DNA of 32,409 bases from Variovorax paradoxus. GTDB taxonomy: Bacteria > Pseudomonadota > Gammaproteobacteria > Burkholderiales > Burkholderiaceae_C. This document shows positions 23,068 to 30,812 of this stretch, piece after piece. A program made the translations under genes and the position numbers. The stretch's first letter is position 1. Every line of letters begins with the position of its first letter. A model generated the notes under the pieces. That model saw only the letters and a program-made list of their open reading frames with translations. It had not been told where the DNA came from and ran no database searches. The DNA is taken from assembly GCF_000834655.1 (NCBI RefSeq), contig NZ_JXQQ01000081.1, positions 1-32,409 on the forward strand, in the 5' to 3' direction.

Positions 23068-24134
23068 TGTCGTTCGGCCCTTTCGGTCTCTCGCGGCGCG
23101 GCCTGCTGCTCGCCGCGCTGGCCGCGGCACCCGCGAGTTGGGCATTGCCCCCGCGCACGCTGCAGTTCCCGCGCGACTTCGGCAGCCACCCCGACCTGCG
23201 CACCGAGTGGTGGTACATCACCGGCCACGCGAAGAATGCGGCGGGCCGCGCGTTCGGTTTCCAGGTGACCTTCTTCCGCTCGCGCATCGACGCGACGCAG
23301 GACATGCGCTCGGCCTTCGCCGCGAAGAACCTCGTGTTCGCGCACGCGGCGGTCACCGACCTCGAAGGCCGCGTGCTGCTGCACGACCAGCGCATCGCGC
23401 GCGCCGGCTTCGAGGTGGCATCGGCGAGCGAAGCCGACACCGACGTGCGGCTGCGCGACTGGTCGCTGGTGCGCAGGGACGGCAGCTATGCAGCGCGCAT
23501 TCCGGCCGGCGAGTTCGCGCTCGACCTGCGCTTCGCGCCGACGCAACCGGTGCTGCTGCAAGGCAGCGCCGGCCTCTCGCGCAAGGGCCCCGATGAAGCG
23601 CAGGCGAGCTACTACTACAGCGAGCCCCAGCTGAAGACGCAGGGCAGGCTCACCCTCAAGGGCCAGGCCTTCGACGTCGCCGGCACCGCGTGGCTCGACC
23701 ATGAATGGAGCGAGGCGCTCATGCACCCCGAGGCCGTGGGCTGGGACTGGATCGGCATGAACCTGGACGACGGCAGCGCGCTCACTGCTTTTCATCTGCG
23801 CCGCAAGGACGGCAGCGCCTTGTGGGGTGGCGGCTCGTTCCGCACACGCGACGGGGTGTTGCGTGTCTTCAGGAACGACGAGGTGCGTTTCGAGAGGGTC
23901 AACGCGTGGCGCAGTCCGCGCACGCGGGCGTTGTACCCGACGCAGTGGCGCGTGCAGACGCCTTCCGGCAACTTCGAGGTACGCGCCCTGCTCGACGACC
24001 AGGAGCTGGACAGCCGGGGTTCGACCGGCGGCGTGTATTGGGAGGGTCTCAGCGACCTGCTCGATGCAGAGGGCAAGCGCGTAGGGCGTGGCTATCTGGA
24101 GATGACGGGCTACGCCGCGCCCTTGCGGCTATGA
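23067..24134 (+). CDS. Secreted CrtC/AttH-type lipocalin-like protein
   Basis: This 355-aa protein starts with a short Tat-like signal (SRRGLLLAALAAAPASWA; Arg-Arg at residues 10-11). Two lipocalin-like beta domains follow. The family hallmark HPDLRTEWWYITGHAKN is near residues 38-54; AWLDHEWSE near residue 213 and WDWIGMNLDDG are also characteristic. It is often annotated as carotenoid 1,2-hydratase, but no carotenoid genes are present. AttH-type members are usually encoded beside a LolD-like ATPase and FtsX permease and are thought to bind hydrophobic cargo. Here it is coupled by a TGATG overlap to the Cds1-like gene, while ATPase and permease genes are elsewhere in the window. Confidence 0.87.
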   Translation: MSFGPFGLSRRGLLLAALAAAPASWALPPRTLQFPRDFGSHPDLRTEWWYITGHAKNAAGRAFGFQVTFFRSRIDATQDMRSAFAAKNLVFAHAAVTDLEGRVLLHDQRIARAGFEVASASEADTDVRLRDWSLVRRDGSYAARIPAGEFALDLRFAPTQPVLLQGSAGLSRKGPDEAQASYYYSEPQLKTQGRLTLKGQAFDVAGTAWLDHEWSEALMHPEAVGWDWIGMNLDDGSALTAFHLRRKDGSALWGGGSFRTRDGVLRVFRNDEVRFERVNAWRSPRTRALYPTQWRVQTPSGNFEVRALLDDQELDSRGSTGGVYWEGLSDLLDAEGKRVGRGYLEMTGYAAPLRL

Positions 24135-24225
24135 CGGATGCACCGCAGTGCAAGGCCTGACAACCGGCAATGCCCGAGATGCGTTGGGCACCGTGCATCG
24201 CATCATTTCAAGAAGAGAGGCCCCC

Positions 24226-24693
24226 ATGAAGATTCGACTCACCGCGCTGGCCCTGGCCGGTAGCTTTTGCCTGCTTGCAGCGCCAACCGGCGCGAGCGCG
24301 CAGGTCTCGGTAAACATCAACGTGCCCGGCTTGGTCATGATGGCCCCGCCGCCGCCACGCTACGAGGCCGCACCGCCGCCGCGCGGCGGCTTCGTATGGG
24401 TGCCGGGCCGCTGGGCCTGGGACGGCCGTGCGTACGCCTGGCGCCAAGGCAGCTGGCAACGCGAGCGCGTGGGCTACGCGTACGCACCGGGCCGCTGGGT
24501 CGAAGACCGCGGCGGCTGGCGCTGGAACGAAGGCGATTGGCGCCGGCGCGAAGAACGGCGCGAGGCCCGGCGTGAAGTTCGCCGCGAGCGCGAATGGAAC
24601 GACGACCACCGGCACCATGACCGCGATCGCCACCATGGCCATGACCGGGGAGGCTTCTGCCCACCCGGCCAGGCCAAAAAGGGCAACTGCTGA
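24226..24693 (+). CDS. Secreted WXXGXW (YXWGXW)-repeat protein
   Basis: This 155-aa protein has a Sec signal peptide (cleavage near ASA-Q, residue 25), a Pro-rich spacer (PPPPR), and two or more aromatic repeats (WVPGRWAW, WRQGSW, YAPGRWVEDRGG, WNEGDW). A strongly basic and His-rich tail (RREERREARREVRRER, then HRHHDRDRHHGHDR) follows, and the protein ends in FCPPGQAKKGNC. Such proteins are abundant in Burkholderiales; the function is unknown. The tail could bind metal or nucleic acid or lipopolysaccharide, and the CPPGQAKK motif recalls RcnB-like periplasmic proteins. The start at 24226 has GAGAGG 5 nt upstream. A strong terminator follows the stop. Confidence 0.85.
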   Translation: MKIRLTALALAGSFCLLAAPTGASAQVSVNINVPGLVMMAPPPPRYEAAPPPRGGFVWVPGRWAWDGRAYAWRQGSWQRERVGYAYAPGRWVEDRGGWRWNEGDWRRREERREARREVRREREWNDDHRHHDRDRHHGHDRGGFCPPGQAKKGNC

Positions 24694-24701
24694 CAGGCAT
24701 G

Positions 24702-24732
24702 AAAAAGGGAGCGCAAGGCTCCCTTTTTTTTT
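24702..24732 (+). terminator. Strong intrinsic terminator after the WXXGXW gene
   Basis: The stem AGGGAGC (24706-24712) pairs with GCTCCCT (24718-24724) around the loop GCAAG, and is followed by a run of nine T (24724-24732). An upstream A-run makes it partly bidirectional. It lies between the convergent WXXGXW gene and livM. Confidence 0.93.
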
Positions 24733-24757
24733 CGCGGTGCCGACCGGTTCGGCCTGG

Positions 24758-25744
24758 CTACTTGGAGCGCCGCCGGTCGATGAACGCAATGATCTCGCCC
24801 ATGATCCCCTTGCGGAACGCGAGCACGCAGATCACGAAGATCAGGCCCGTGACCATGGTCACCGACTCGCCCAGCGTGTTGAACCAGTCGACGGTCGTGA
24901 CGCGCGCCAGGAAGTTGCCCAGCTCTCCGATCTTGTTCTCCAGCAGCACGACCACCGCCGAGCCGACCAGCGGACCCGACAGCGTGCCCAGGCCTCCGAC
25001 CAGCGTCATCAGGATGACCTGGCCCGAGGCGGTCCAGTGCACGTCCGACAGCGTGGCGAAGCCCAGCACCAGCGTCTTGAGCGAACCTGCAAGGCCCGAG
25101 AGCGCCGCGGAGATCACGAAGGCCAGCAGCTTGAAGCGGCTCACGTCGTAGCCCAGCGAGAGCGCACGCGGTTCGTTTTCCTTGATGCCCTTCAGGACCT
25201 GCCCGAACGGCGAGTGGATGGTGCGCACGATCAGGAGGAACGCTGCCACCACGACGACCAGCGCGACGTAGTACATCGTGAGGTCGTTCGCCAGATCGAT
25301 GACGCCGAAGAGCTTGCCGCGCGGCACGCCCTGCAGGCCGTCCTCGCCGCCGGTGAACTTGGCCTGCAGCGCGACGAAGAACATCATCTGCGCGAGCGCC
25401 AGCGTGATCATCGCGAAGTAGATGCCTTGGCGCCGGATGGCCAGGATGCCGAAGATCCAGCCAAGGAAAGCGCCGCTGAGGGTGCCGGCGATGAGGCCGA
25501 GTTCAGGGGTGAGGCCCCAGACCTTCATGGCATGGCCAGCGACATAGGCCGAGCCGCCCAGGAAGGCCGCATGGCCGAACGACAGCAGGCCGGTGAAGCC
25601 CAGCAGCAGGTTGAAGGCCGCGGCGAACAGCGCGAAGCACATGAGCTTCATCACGAACACCGGGTAGGCGCCGAAGAACGGCGCGAGCACCAGGGCGAGC
25701 AGAAGCAGCGCGTAGACGACGGTGGAGATTTTTTTCATGTTCAT
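24758..25744 (-). CDS. livM: Branched-chain amino acid-type ABC permease LivM
   Basis: This 328-aa inner-membrane permease has about nine hydrophobic helices. It shows the LivM hallmarks NLLLGFTGLLSFGHAAFLGG near residues 45-64 and the EAA-type loop ENEPRALSLGYDVSRFK near residue 188. It pairs with LivH to form the channel of a high-affinity importer. The last gene of a six-gene minus-strand operon, it starts 10 nt after livH. The ATG at 25744 (AAGG about 8 nt upstream) and the one two codons later are both possible. The convergent terminator at 24702-24732 may also stop this transcript. Confidence 0.93.
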   Translation of the reverse strand: MNMKKISTVVYALLLLALVLAPFFGAYPVFVMKLMCFALFAAAFNLLLGFTGLLSFGHAAFLGGSAYVAGHAMKVWGLTPELGLIAGTLSGAFLGWIFGILAIRRQGIYFAMITLALAQMMFFVALQAKFTGGEDGLQGVPRGKLFGVIDLANDLTMYYVALVVVVAAFLLIVRTIHSPFGQVLKGIKENEPRALSLGYDVSRFKLLAFVISAALSGLAGSLKTLVLGFATLSDVHWTASGQVILMTLVGGLGTLSGPLVGSAVVVLLENKIGELGNFLARVTTVDWFNTLGESVTMVTGLIFVICVLAFRKGIMGEIIAFIDRRRSK

Positions 25745-25754
25745 GCCGTCCGCC

Positions 25755-26630
25755 TTACTTCTCTTTGCCGAACAGGCCGGCGGGGCGAATCAGCAGCACG
25801 ATGACCATGATCACGAAGACGACGGTGGAGGAAGCCTCCGGATAGAAAACCTTGGTGAGCCCTTCGATCACGCCGAGCCCCAGCCCCGTGAGGATGGCGC
25901 CCATGATCGAGCCCATGCCGCCGATCACGACGACGGCGAACACCACGATGATGAGGTTCTGCCCCATGAGCGGCGACACCTGCATGACCGGCGCGGCCAG
26001 CACGCCCGCGAAGGCCGCGAGCGCGCAGCCGAACGCGTAGGTCAGCGTGATCATCAGCGGCACGTTGACGCCGAAGGCTTCCACCAGGCGCGGGTTCTCG
26101 GTGCCGGCGCGGAGATAAGCGCCCAGGCGCGTCTTCTCGATCACATACCAGGTGGCAAAGCAGATCACCAGCGAGGCGACGACCACCCATGCGCGGTAGT
26201 TGGGCAGCACCATGAAGCCCAGGTCGGTGGCGCTGGAGAGCGCATCGGGCGCGTCGTAGGGCAGGCCCGAGACACCGTAGACCGAGCGGAATACGCCTTC
26301 GATCAAGAGCGTGAGACCGAGCGTGAGCAAGAGACCGTAGAGGTGGTCGAGCTTGTAGATCCAGCGCAAGAGCAGCCGCTCGATCACCACGCCGAAGAGG
26401 CCGATGAGGATGGGCGCCGCGATCAGCATCACCCAGTAGTTGATGCCGAAATACTCCATGGCCATCCAGGTGAGGACGGCCCCCAGCATGAACAGCGCGC
26501 CGTGCGCGAAGTTGATGACGTTGAGCAAACCGAAGATCACCGCCAGCCCGAGGCTCAGGATGGCGTAGAACGAGCCGTTGACCAGCCCCAGGAGGAGCTG
26601 GCTCAACAAGGCAGGGAGGGAAATGTTCAT
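25755..26630 (-). CDS. livH: Branched-chain amino acid-type ABC permease LivH
   Basis: This 291-aa permease has family signatures GLVNGSFYAILSLGLAVIFGLLNVINFAHG (positions 13 onward, a canonical LivH start), the loop ENPRLVEAFGVN near residue 192, and the C-terminal FGKEK tail. It is separated from the upstream binding-protein gene by 135 nt that contain a structured repeat. The ribosome site before the ATG is poor, so translation may depend on the surrounding mRNA structure. It works with LivM, LivF and LivG. Confidence 0.93.
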   Translation of the reverse strand: MNISLPALLSQLLLGLVNGSFYAILSLGLAVIFGLLNVINFAHGALFMLGAVLTWMAMEYFGINYWVMLIAAPILIGLFGVVIERLLLRWIYKLDHLYGLLLTLGLTLLIEGVFRSVYGVSGLPYDAPDALSSATDLGFMVLPNYRAWVVVASLVICFATWYVIEKTRLGAYLRAGTENPRLVEAFGVNVPLMITLTYAFGCALAAFAGVLAAPVMQVSPLMGQNLIIVVFAVVVIGGMGSIMGAILTGLGLGVIEGLTKVFYPEASSTVVFVIMVIVLLIRPAGLFGKEK

Positions 26631-26670
26631 AAGCGTTTCAGGAAGCCGTCGGCCGTTCTTTCTCTTTCGC

Positions 26671-26765
26671 GGGGGCCGCCGCGCACGGCCGCCCGAAGCG
26701 GCCGGCCCGCCCTCCTTGCAAAGGGAGGTAGGCGAAGCGACACGCAGTGCGCGCAGCCTGGAGGG
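26671..26765. repeat. Three-stem intergenic repeat, copy A
   Basis: About 95 bases between livK (stop at 26766) and livH. An outer stem CGCGCAC (26680-26686) pairs with GTGCGCG (26747-26753). It encloses hairpin 1, GGCCGC/GCGGCC (26687-26692 with 26698-26703, loop CCGAA), and hairpin 2, CCTCC/GGAGG (26711-26715 with 26724-26728). A homologous copy at 27996-28083 keeps all three stems. It directly abuts the livK stop codon. Confidence 0.8.
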
Positions 26766-27959
26766 TTACTTCCACAACGCGCACTTGCTCTCGGCCTTCG
26801 TGGTGAAGACTTCCTCGCCCTTCAACTTCTGGATCACCTTGTAGTAGTCCCAGGGCTGCTTCGATTCGGCCGGCGACTTCACCTGCACCAGGTACATGTC
26901 GTGCACGAAGCGGCCGTCGGCGCGCACGGTGCCCTTGGCATAGAAGTCGTCGATGGGCGTGGCCTTGATGGTTTCCATCACCTTGTCGGCATCGACCGTC
27001 TTGGCGGCCTGCACGGCCTTCAGGTAGGTCATGGTGGCCGAGTAGTCGGCGGCCTGGATGTCGGTGGGCATGCGCTTGGTCTTCTCGAAGAAGCGCTTGC
27101 CGAAGGCGCGCGTCTTGTCGTCCAGGTTCCAGTCCCAGCTGGTGGTGAGCAGGAGGCCCTCGGTGTTCTTCAGGCCCAGGCTGTGCACGTCGGTCACGAA
27201 CACCAGCAGGCCCACCATCTTCATCGACTTGGTAATGCCGAATTCCTTCGCGGCCTTGATCGAATTGATGGTGTCGCCGCCGGCATTGGCGAGCGCGAGC
27301 ACCTGCGCCTTGGAGTTCTGCGCCTGCAGCAGGAACGAAGAGAAGTCAGACGTGTTGAGCGGGTGCTTGACGCTCCCGAGCACGGTGCCGCCCTTTTCCT
27401 TCACCACCTTGGTGGCGTCGGCTTCGAGGGCTTGGCCGAAGGCGTAGTCGGCGGTGAGGAAATACCAGCTCTTGTCGCCGCGCGCGATCACCGCGCTGCC
27501 GGTGCCCTTGGCCAGCGCCACGGTGTCGTAGGCGTAGTGCACGGTGTAGGGCGAGCATTGTTCGTTGGTGAGCGCCGAACTGCCCGCGCCGTTCACGATG
27601 AAGACGCGCTTCTTCTCCTGCGCCACCTTCGCCATCGCGAGGCCGGTGCCCGAGCTGGTGCCGCCGAACAGCATCGTGAGGCCCTGCGTGTCGATCCATT
27701 CGCGCGCCTTCGAGGCGGCGATGTCGGCCTTGTTCTGGTGGTCGGCCGACAGCAGCTCGATGGGCATGCCGTTGACCTTGCCGCCGAAGTCGTCGATGGC
27801 CATCTGGATCGCGAGGGCGCCGTTCTTGCCCTCCACGTCCGCGTAGAGGCTGGACATGTCGGTGATGAAACCGATCTTGACCTTGTCCTGCGCCTGGGCA
27901 GCGCCCGCGGCCAATGCGATGGCAAGAGAGATGCCTGAGAGCAAGAACGTCTTTTTCAT
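26766..27959 (-). CDS. livK: Periplasmic binding protein, LivK-like (paralogue 1, livH-proximal)
   Basis: This 397-aa substrate-binding protein has a Sec signal (MKKTFLL..., cleavage AQA-Q near residue 23). The Peripla_BP_6 fold follows, with DDFGGKVNGMPIELLSADHQNK and FGGTSSGTGLAMAKVA typical of the hydroxyl/amino-acid binding cleft. An in-frame TTG two codons upstream is less likely, because AGGAG is correctly spaced (9 nt) for the ATG at 27959. By eye it is about three-quarters identical to the neighbouring paralogue at 28094-29290, so the pair arose by tandem duplication. Annotated relatives are called branched-chain amino acid binding proteins, but the true ligand may be an aromatic or other carboxylate. 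Confidence 0.92.
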   Translation of the reverse strand: MKKTFLLSGISLAIALAAGAAQAQDKVKIGFITDMSSLYADVEGKNGALAIQMAIDDFGGKVNGMPIELLSADHQNKADIAASKAREWIDTQGLTMLFGGTSSGTGLAMAKVAQEKKRVFIVNGAGSSALTNEQCSPYTVHYAYDTVALAKGTGSAVIARGDKSWYFLTADYAFGQALEADATKVVKEKGGTVLGSVKHPLNTSDFSSFLLQAQNSKAQVLALANAGGDTINSIKAAKEFGITKSMKMVGLLVFVTDVHSLGLKNTEGLLLTTSWDWNLDDKTRAFGKRFFEKTKRMPTDIQAADYSATMTYLKAVQAAKTVDADKVMETIKATPIDDFYAKGTVRADGRFVHDMYLVQVKSPAESKQPWDYYKVIQKLKGEEVFTTKAESKCALWK

Positions 27960-27995
27960 GGTCAAGAACTCCTAATGAAGGAACGGAAAATCGTG

Positions 27996-28083
27996 AGGGC
28001 CGCCGCGCACGGCCGCCCGAAGCGGCCGGTCCGCCCCCGGTAGGGGGTGGGCGAAGCGACACGAAGTGCGCGCAGCCTGGGGG
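27996..28083. repeat. Three-stem intergenic repeat, copy B
   Basis: About 88 bases between the two livK paralogues. The outer stem is CGCGCAC (28004-28010) with GTGCGCG (28066-28072). Hairpin 1 is GGCCGC/GCGGCC (28011-28016 with 28022-28027). Hairpin 2 is CCCCC/GGGGG (28034-28038 with 28043-28047, loop GGTA). Hairpin 2 differs in sequence from copy A but keeps pairing, which is compensatory change. The flanks GAGGGCCGCCG and GCGCAGCCTGG are shared. Confidence 0.8.
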
Positions 28084-28093
28084 CGAGCAACAT

Positions 28094-29290
28094 TTACTTC
28101 CAGGCGGCGCATTTCGTTTCGGCCTTGGTCGTGAAGACCTGGTCGCCCGGCAGCGTCTTGAGCACCTTCAGGTAGTCCCAGGGCTTCTTCGACTCGGCGG
28201 GCGACTTCACTTCGACCAGGTACATGTCGTGGATGAAGCTGCCGTCGGCGCGGATCTGGCCCTTGGCGTAGAAGTCGTCGATCTTCATGCTCTTGAGCTG
28301 CGCCATCACCTTGTCGGAATCAGTGGTCTTGGCGGCGGCCACGGCCTTCAGGTAGGTGGTGGTGGCCGAGTAGTCGGCGGCCTGCACGTCGGTGGGCATG
28401 CGCTTGGTCTTCTCGAAGAAGCGATTGGCGAACTTGCGCGTGTCGTCGTTCAGGTCCCAGTACCAGCTGGTGGTGTGCAGCAGGCCTTCGGTGTTCTTCA
28501 GGCCCAGGCTGTGCACGTCGCTCAGGAAGACCAGGAGACCCGCGGTCTTCATGGTCTTGTTGATGCCGAATTCCTTCGATGCCTTGATCGCATTGATGGT
28601 GTCGCCGCCCGCGTTGGCAAGGCCCAGGATCTGCGCCTTGGAGTTCTGCGCCTGCAGCAGGAACGAGGAGAAGTCCGATGCGTTCAGCGGATGGCGCACC
28701 GCGCCCACCACCGTGCCGCCCTTTTCCTTCACGACCTTGGTCGTGTCGGCTTCCAGCGCGTGGCCGAAGGCGTAGTCGGCCGTGAGGAAGAACCAGCTCT
28801 TGCCGCCACGGTCTACCACTGCCGCGCCGGTGCCCTTGGCAAGCGCCACGGTGTCGTATGCGTAGTGCACGGTGTAGGGCGAGCACTGCTCGTTGGTGAG
28901 CACCGAGCTGCCCGCGCCATTGTTGAAGTACACGCGCTTCTTCTCTTCGGCCACCTTGGCGGTCGCGAGCGCGGTGCCGGAGTTGGTGCCGCCGAAGATC
29001 ATGGTCACGCCGGCCGTGTCGACCCACTCGCGGGCCTTGGAGGCGGCGATGTCGGCCTTGTTCTGGTGGTCTGCCACCAGGAGTTCGATGGGTTGGCCCA
29101 GCACCTTGCCGCCGAAGTCGTCGATCGCCATCTGGATGGCGGTGGCACCGCCCTTGCCTTCGAGGTCGGCGTAGAGGCTGGACAGGTCGGTGACGAAGCC
29201 GATCTTCACTTTTTCCTGCGCCTGCGCAGCGCCCGCGCTGAGGGCGAGCATGGCGACGGCAGTGGCGATGAGGCCGAGTTTCTTGTTCAT
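28094..29290 (-). CDS. livK: Periplasmic binding protein, LivK-like (paralogue 2, livF-proximal)
   Basis: This 398-aa binding protein has a Sec signal (MNKKLGLIATAVAML..., cleavage AQA-Q near residue 24) and the Peripla_BP_6 fold. Cleft segments FGGTNSGTALATAKVA and NGAGSSVLTNEQCSPY correspond closely to those of the neighbouring paralogue; differences cluster in surface positions and a few cleft residues (SSGTG versus NSGTA). AGGAG lies about 9 nt before the ATG. It is the third gene of the operon after livG and livF. Two binding proteins sharing one transporter would widen the range of ligands. Confidence 0.92.
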   Translation of the reverse strand: MNKKLGLIATAVAMLALSAGAAQAQEKVKIGFVTDLSSLYADLEGKGGATAIQMAIDDFGGKVLGQPIELLVADHQNKADIAASKAREWVDTAGVTMIFGGTNSGTALATAKVAEEKKRVYFNNGAGSSVLTNEQCSPYTVHYAYDTVALAKGTGAAVVDRGGKSWFFLTADYAFGHALEADTTKVVKEKGGTVVGAVRHPLNASDFSSFLLQAQNSKAQILGLANAGGDTINAIKASKEFGINKTMKTAGLLVFLSDVHSLGLKNTEGLLHTTSWYWDLNDDTRKFANRFFEKTKRMPTDVQAADYSATTTYLKAVAAAKTTDSDKVMAQLKSMKIDDFYAKGQIRADGSFIHDMYLVEVKSPAESKKPWDYLKVLKTLPGDQVFTTKAETKCAAWK

Positions 29291-29332
29291 GGTGTTTGTC
29301 TCCTGAAAAATCTTGAGGTGTTTGAGTGGGGT

Positions 29333-30040
29333 TCAGACGCCGAGCAGCTCGGTGAGCACCGGCATCTTGGCTTCGAGCTCGGACGCGCCGAACTTCTCCA
29401 CGATGCGCCCGTGCTCCATCACATAGAAGCGGTCGGCCAGCGGCGCGGCAAAGCGGAAGTTCTGCTCCACCATCACGATGGTGTAGCCCTTGGCGCGCAG
29501 CGTGGTGATCATGCGGGCCAGCGCCTGCACGATGACCGGTGCGAGGCCTTCGGAAATTTCGTCGAGCAACAGCAGCTTGGCGCCCGTGCGAAGGATGCGC
29601 GCGACGGCCAGCATCTGCTGCTCGCCGCCCGACAGGCGCGTGCCCTGGCTATGGCGCCGCTCGGCCAGGTTGGGGAACATGGTGTAGATCTCTTCGACCG
29701 ACATGCCCGGGCCGGCACCCTTGAGTTCGGGCGGCAGCAGCAGGTTTTCTTCGCACGAGAGGCTCGCGAAGATGCCGCGCTCTTCGGGGCAGTAGCCGAT
29801 GCCCAGGTGCGCGATGCGGTGCGTGGGCATCGCAATGGTCTCTTTGCCGTTGACCTCGATGCTGCCCTTGCGAGCGCCCGTGAGGCCCATGATGGCGCGC
29901 AGCGTGGTGGTGCGGCCCGCGCCGTTGCGGCCCAGCAGCGTGACGACTTCGCCGGGCTGCACGACCATGTCGACGCCGTGGAGCACGTGCGATTCGCCGT
30001 ACCAGGCTTGGAGGCCCTTGATTTCCAAAGCAGCGGTCAT
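29333..30040 (-). CDS. livF: Branched-chain amino acid-type ABC ATPase LivF, with Walker A Lys-to-Arg
   Basis: This 235-aa ATPase is clearly LivF: Q-loop region CPEERGIF, signature LSGGEQQMLAVAR, Walker B LLLLDEISEGLAP and H-loop/tail IVMVEQNF. The Walker A reads GRNGAGRTTT: position 43 is Arg (codon CGC) where Lys is nearly invariant. Such a change normally cripples ATP hydrolysis, although LivG (next gene) keeps a canonical site, so the heterodimer could have one degenerate site. It may be a lineage trait. It starts 1 nt after the livG stop. Confidence 0.93.
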   Translation of the reverse strand: MTAALEIKGLQAWYGESHVLHGVDMVVQPGEVVTLLGRNGAGRTTTLRAIMGLTGARKGSIEVNGKETIAMPTHRIAHLGIGYCPEERGIFASLSCEENLLLPPELKGAGPGMSVEEIYTMFPNLAERRHSQGTRLSGGEQQMLAVARILRTGAKLLLLDEISEGLAPVIVQALARMITTLRAKGYTIVMVEQNFRFAAPLADRFYVMEHGRIVEKFGASELEAKMPVLTELLGV

Positions 30041-30041
30041 G

Positions 30042-30812
30042 TCAGTGCGCGCCCTGCATTTCGCCGTCCGTCGTGCCCATGTAGGCCTCCATGACCTGCG
30101 GGTTCTTCGAGACTTCGGCGTAGGGGCCTTCGGCCAGCACCGCGCCGCGTTGCAGCACGGTAATGGTGTCGGCGATGGTGGAGACCACGCTCATGTTGTG
30201 TTCGACCATGAGGATGGTGCGTCCGGCCGATACGCGCTTGATGAGTTCGGCCACGCGGTGCACGTCTTCGTGGCCCATGCCCTGCGTGGGTTCGTCCAGC
30301 AGCATCAGCTCGGGCTCCATCGCCAGCGTGGTGGCAATCTCCAGTGCGCGCTTGCGGCCGTACGGCAGGTTCACGGTCTGTTCGTCGGCGAGTTCCTCGA
30401 GGCCGACTTCAGCCAGCAGCTCGCGGGCTCTGGCATCCAGCGGCTTGAGCGACTTCTCGCTTTTCCAGAAGTGGTACGAGGTGCCCAGCCGGCGCTGCAG
30501 GCCCAGGCGCACGTTTTCCAGCAGCGTCAGGTGCGGGAACACGGCCGAGATCTGGAACGAGCGGATGATGCCGCGCCGCGCGATCTGCGCGGGGCGCTCG
30601 CCGGTGATGTCCTGCCCGTTGAACAGGATCGTGCCCGCGGTGGGCTCCAGGAACTTGGTGAGCAGGTTGAAGCAGGTGGTCTTGCCGGCGCCATTGGGGC
30701 CGATGAGTGCGTGGATCGAGCCGCGCACCACCGAGAGGTTGACCTTGCTGACCGCGGTGAACCCCTTGAATTCCTTGGTTAGCTGGCGTGTTTCGAGGAT
30801 GACGTCGCTCAT
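30042..30812 (-). CDS. livG: Branched-chain amino acid-type ABC ATPase LivG
   Basis: This 256-aa ATPase has canonical Walker A GPNGAGKTT (residues 38-46), signature region LPYGRKRALEIA (the LivG type, lacking the full LSGGQ), Walker B LMLLDEPTQGM and H-loop ILMVEHNM. It is the first gene of the liv operon. An open frame extends to 30944, but the ATG at 30812 gives the standard N-terminus (MSDVILETRQLTKEF). The ribosome site is weak. A possible minus-strand promoter lies upstream (TTGCAA at 30955-30960 with ATAGGC about 17 nt on), but it is not strong. Confidence 0.93.
   Translation of the reverse strand: MSDVILETRQLTKEFKGFTAVSKVNLSVVRGSIHALIGPNGAGKTTCFNLLTKFLEPTAGTILFNGQDITGERPAQIARRGIIRSFQISAVFPHLTLLENVRLGLQRRLGTSYHFWKSEKSLKPLDARARELLAEVGLEELADEQTVNLPYGRKRALEIATTLAMEPELMLLDEPTQGMGHEDVHRVAELIKRVSAGRTILMVEHNMSVVSTIADTITVLQRGAVLAEGPYAEVSKNPQVMEAYMGTTDGEMQGAH

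Noticed and set aside
23067..24134. Carotenoid 1,2-hydratase
   Set aside because: No carotenoid pathway genes nearby; AttH-type members of the same fold share this sequence signature, so the common label is not supported.
27960..27965. TTG start two codons upstream of the livH-proximal livK
   Set aside because: AGGAG would be only 3 nt away; the ATG at 27959 has normal spacing.
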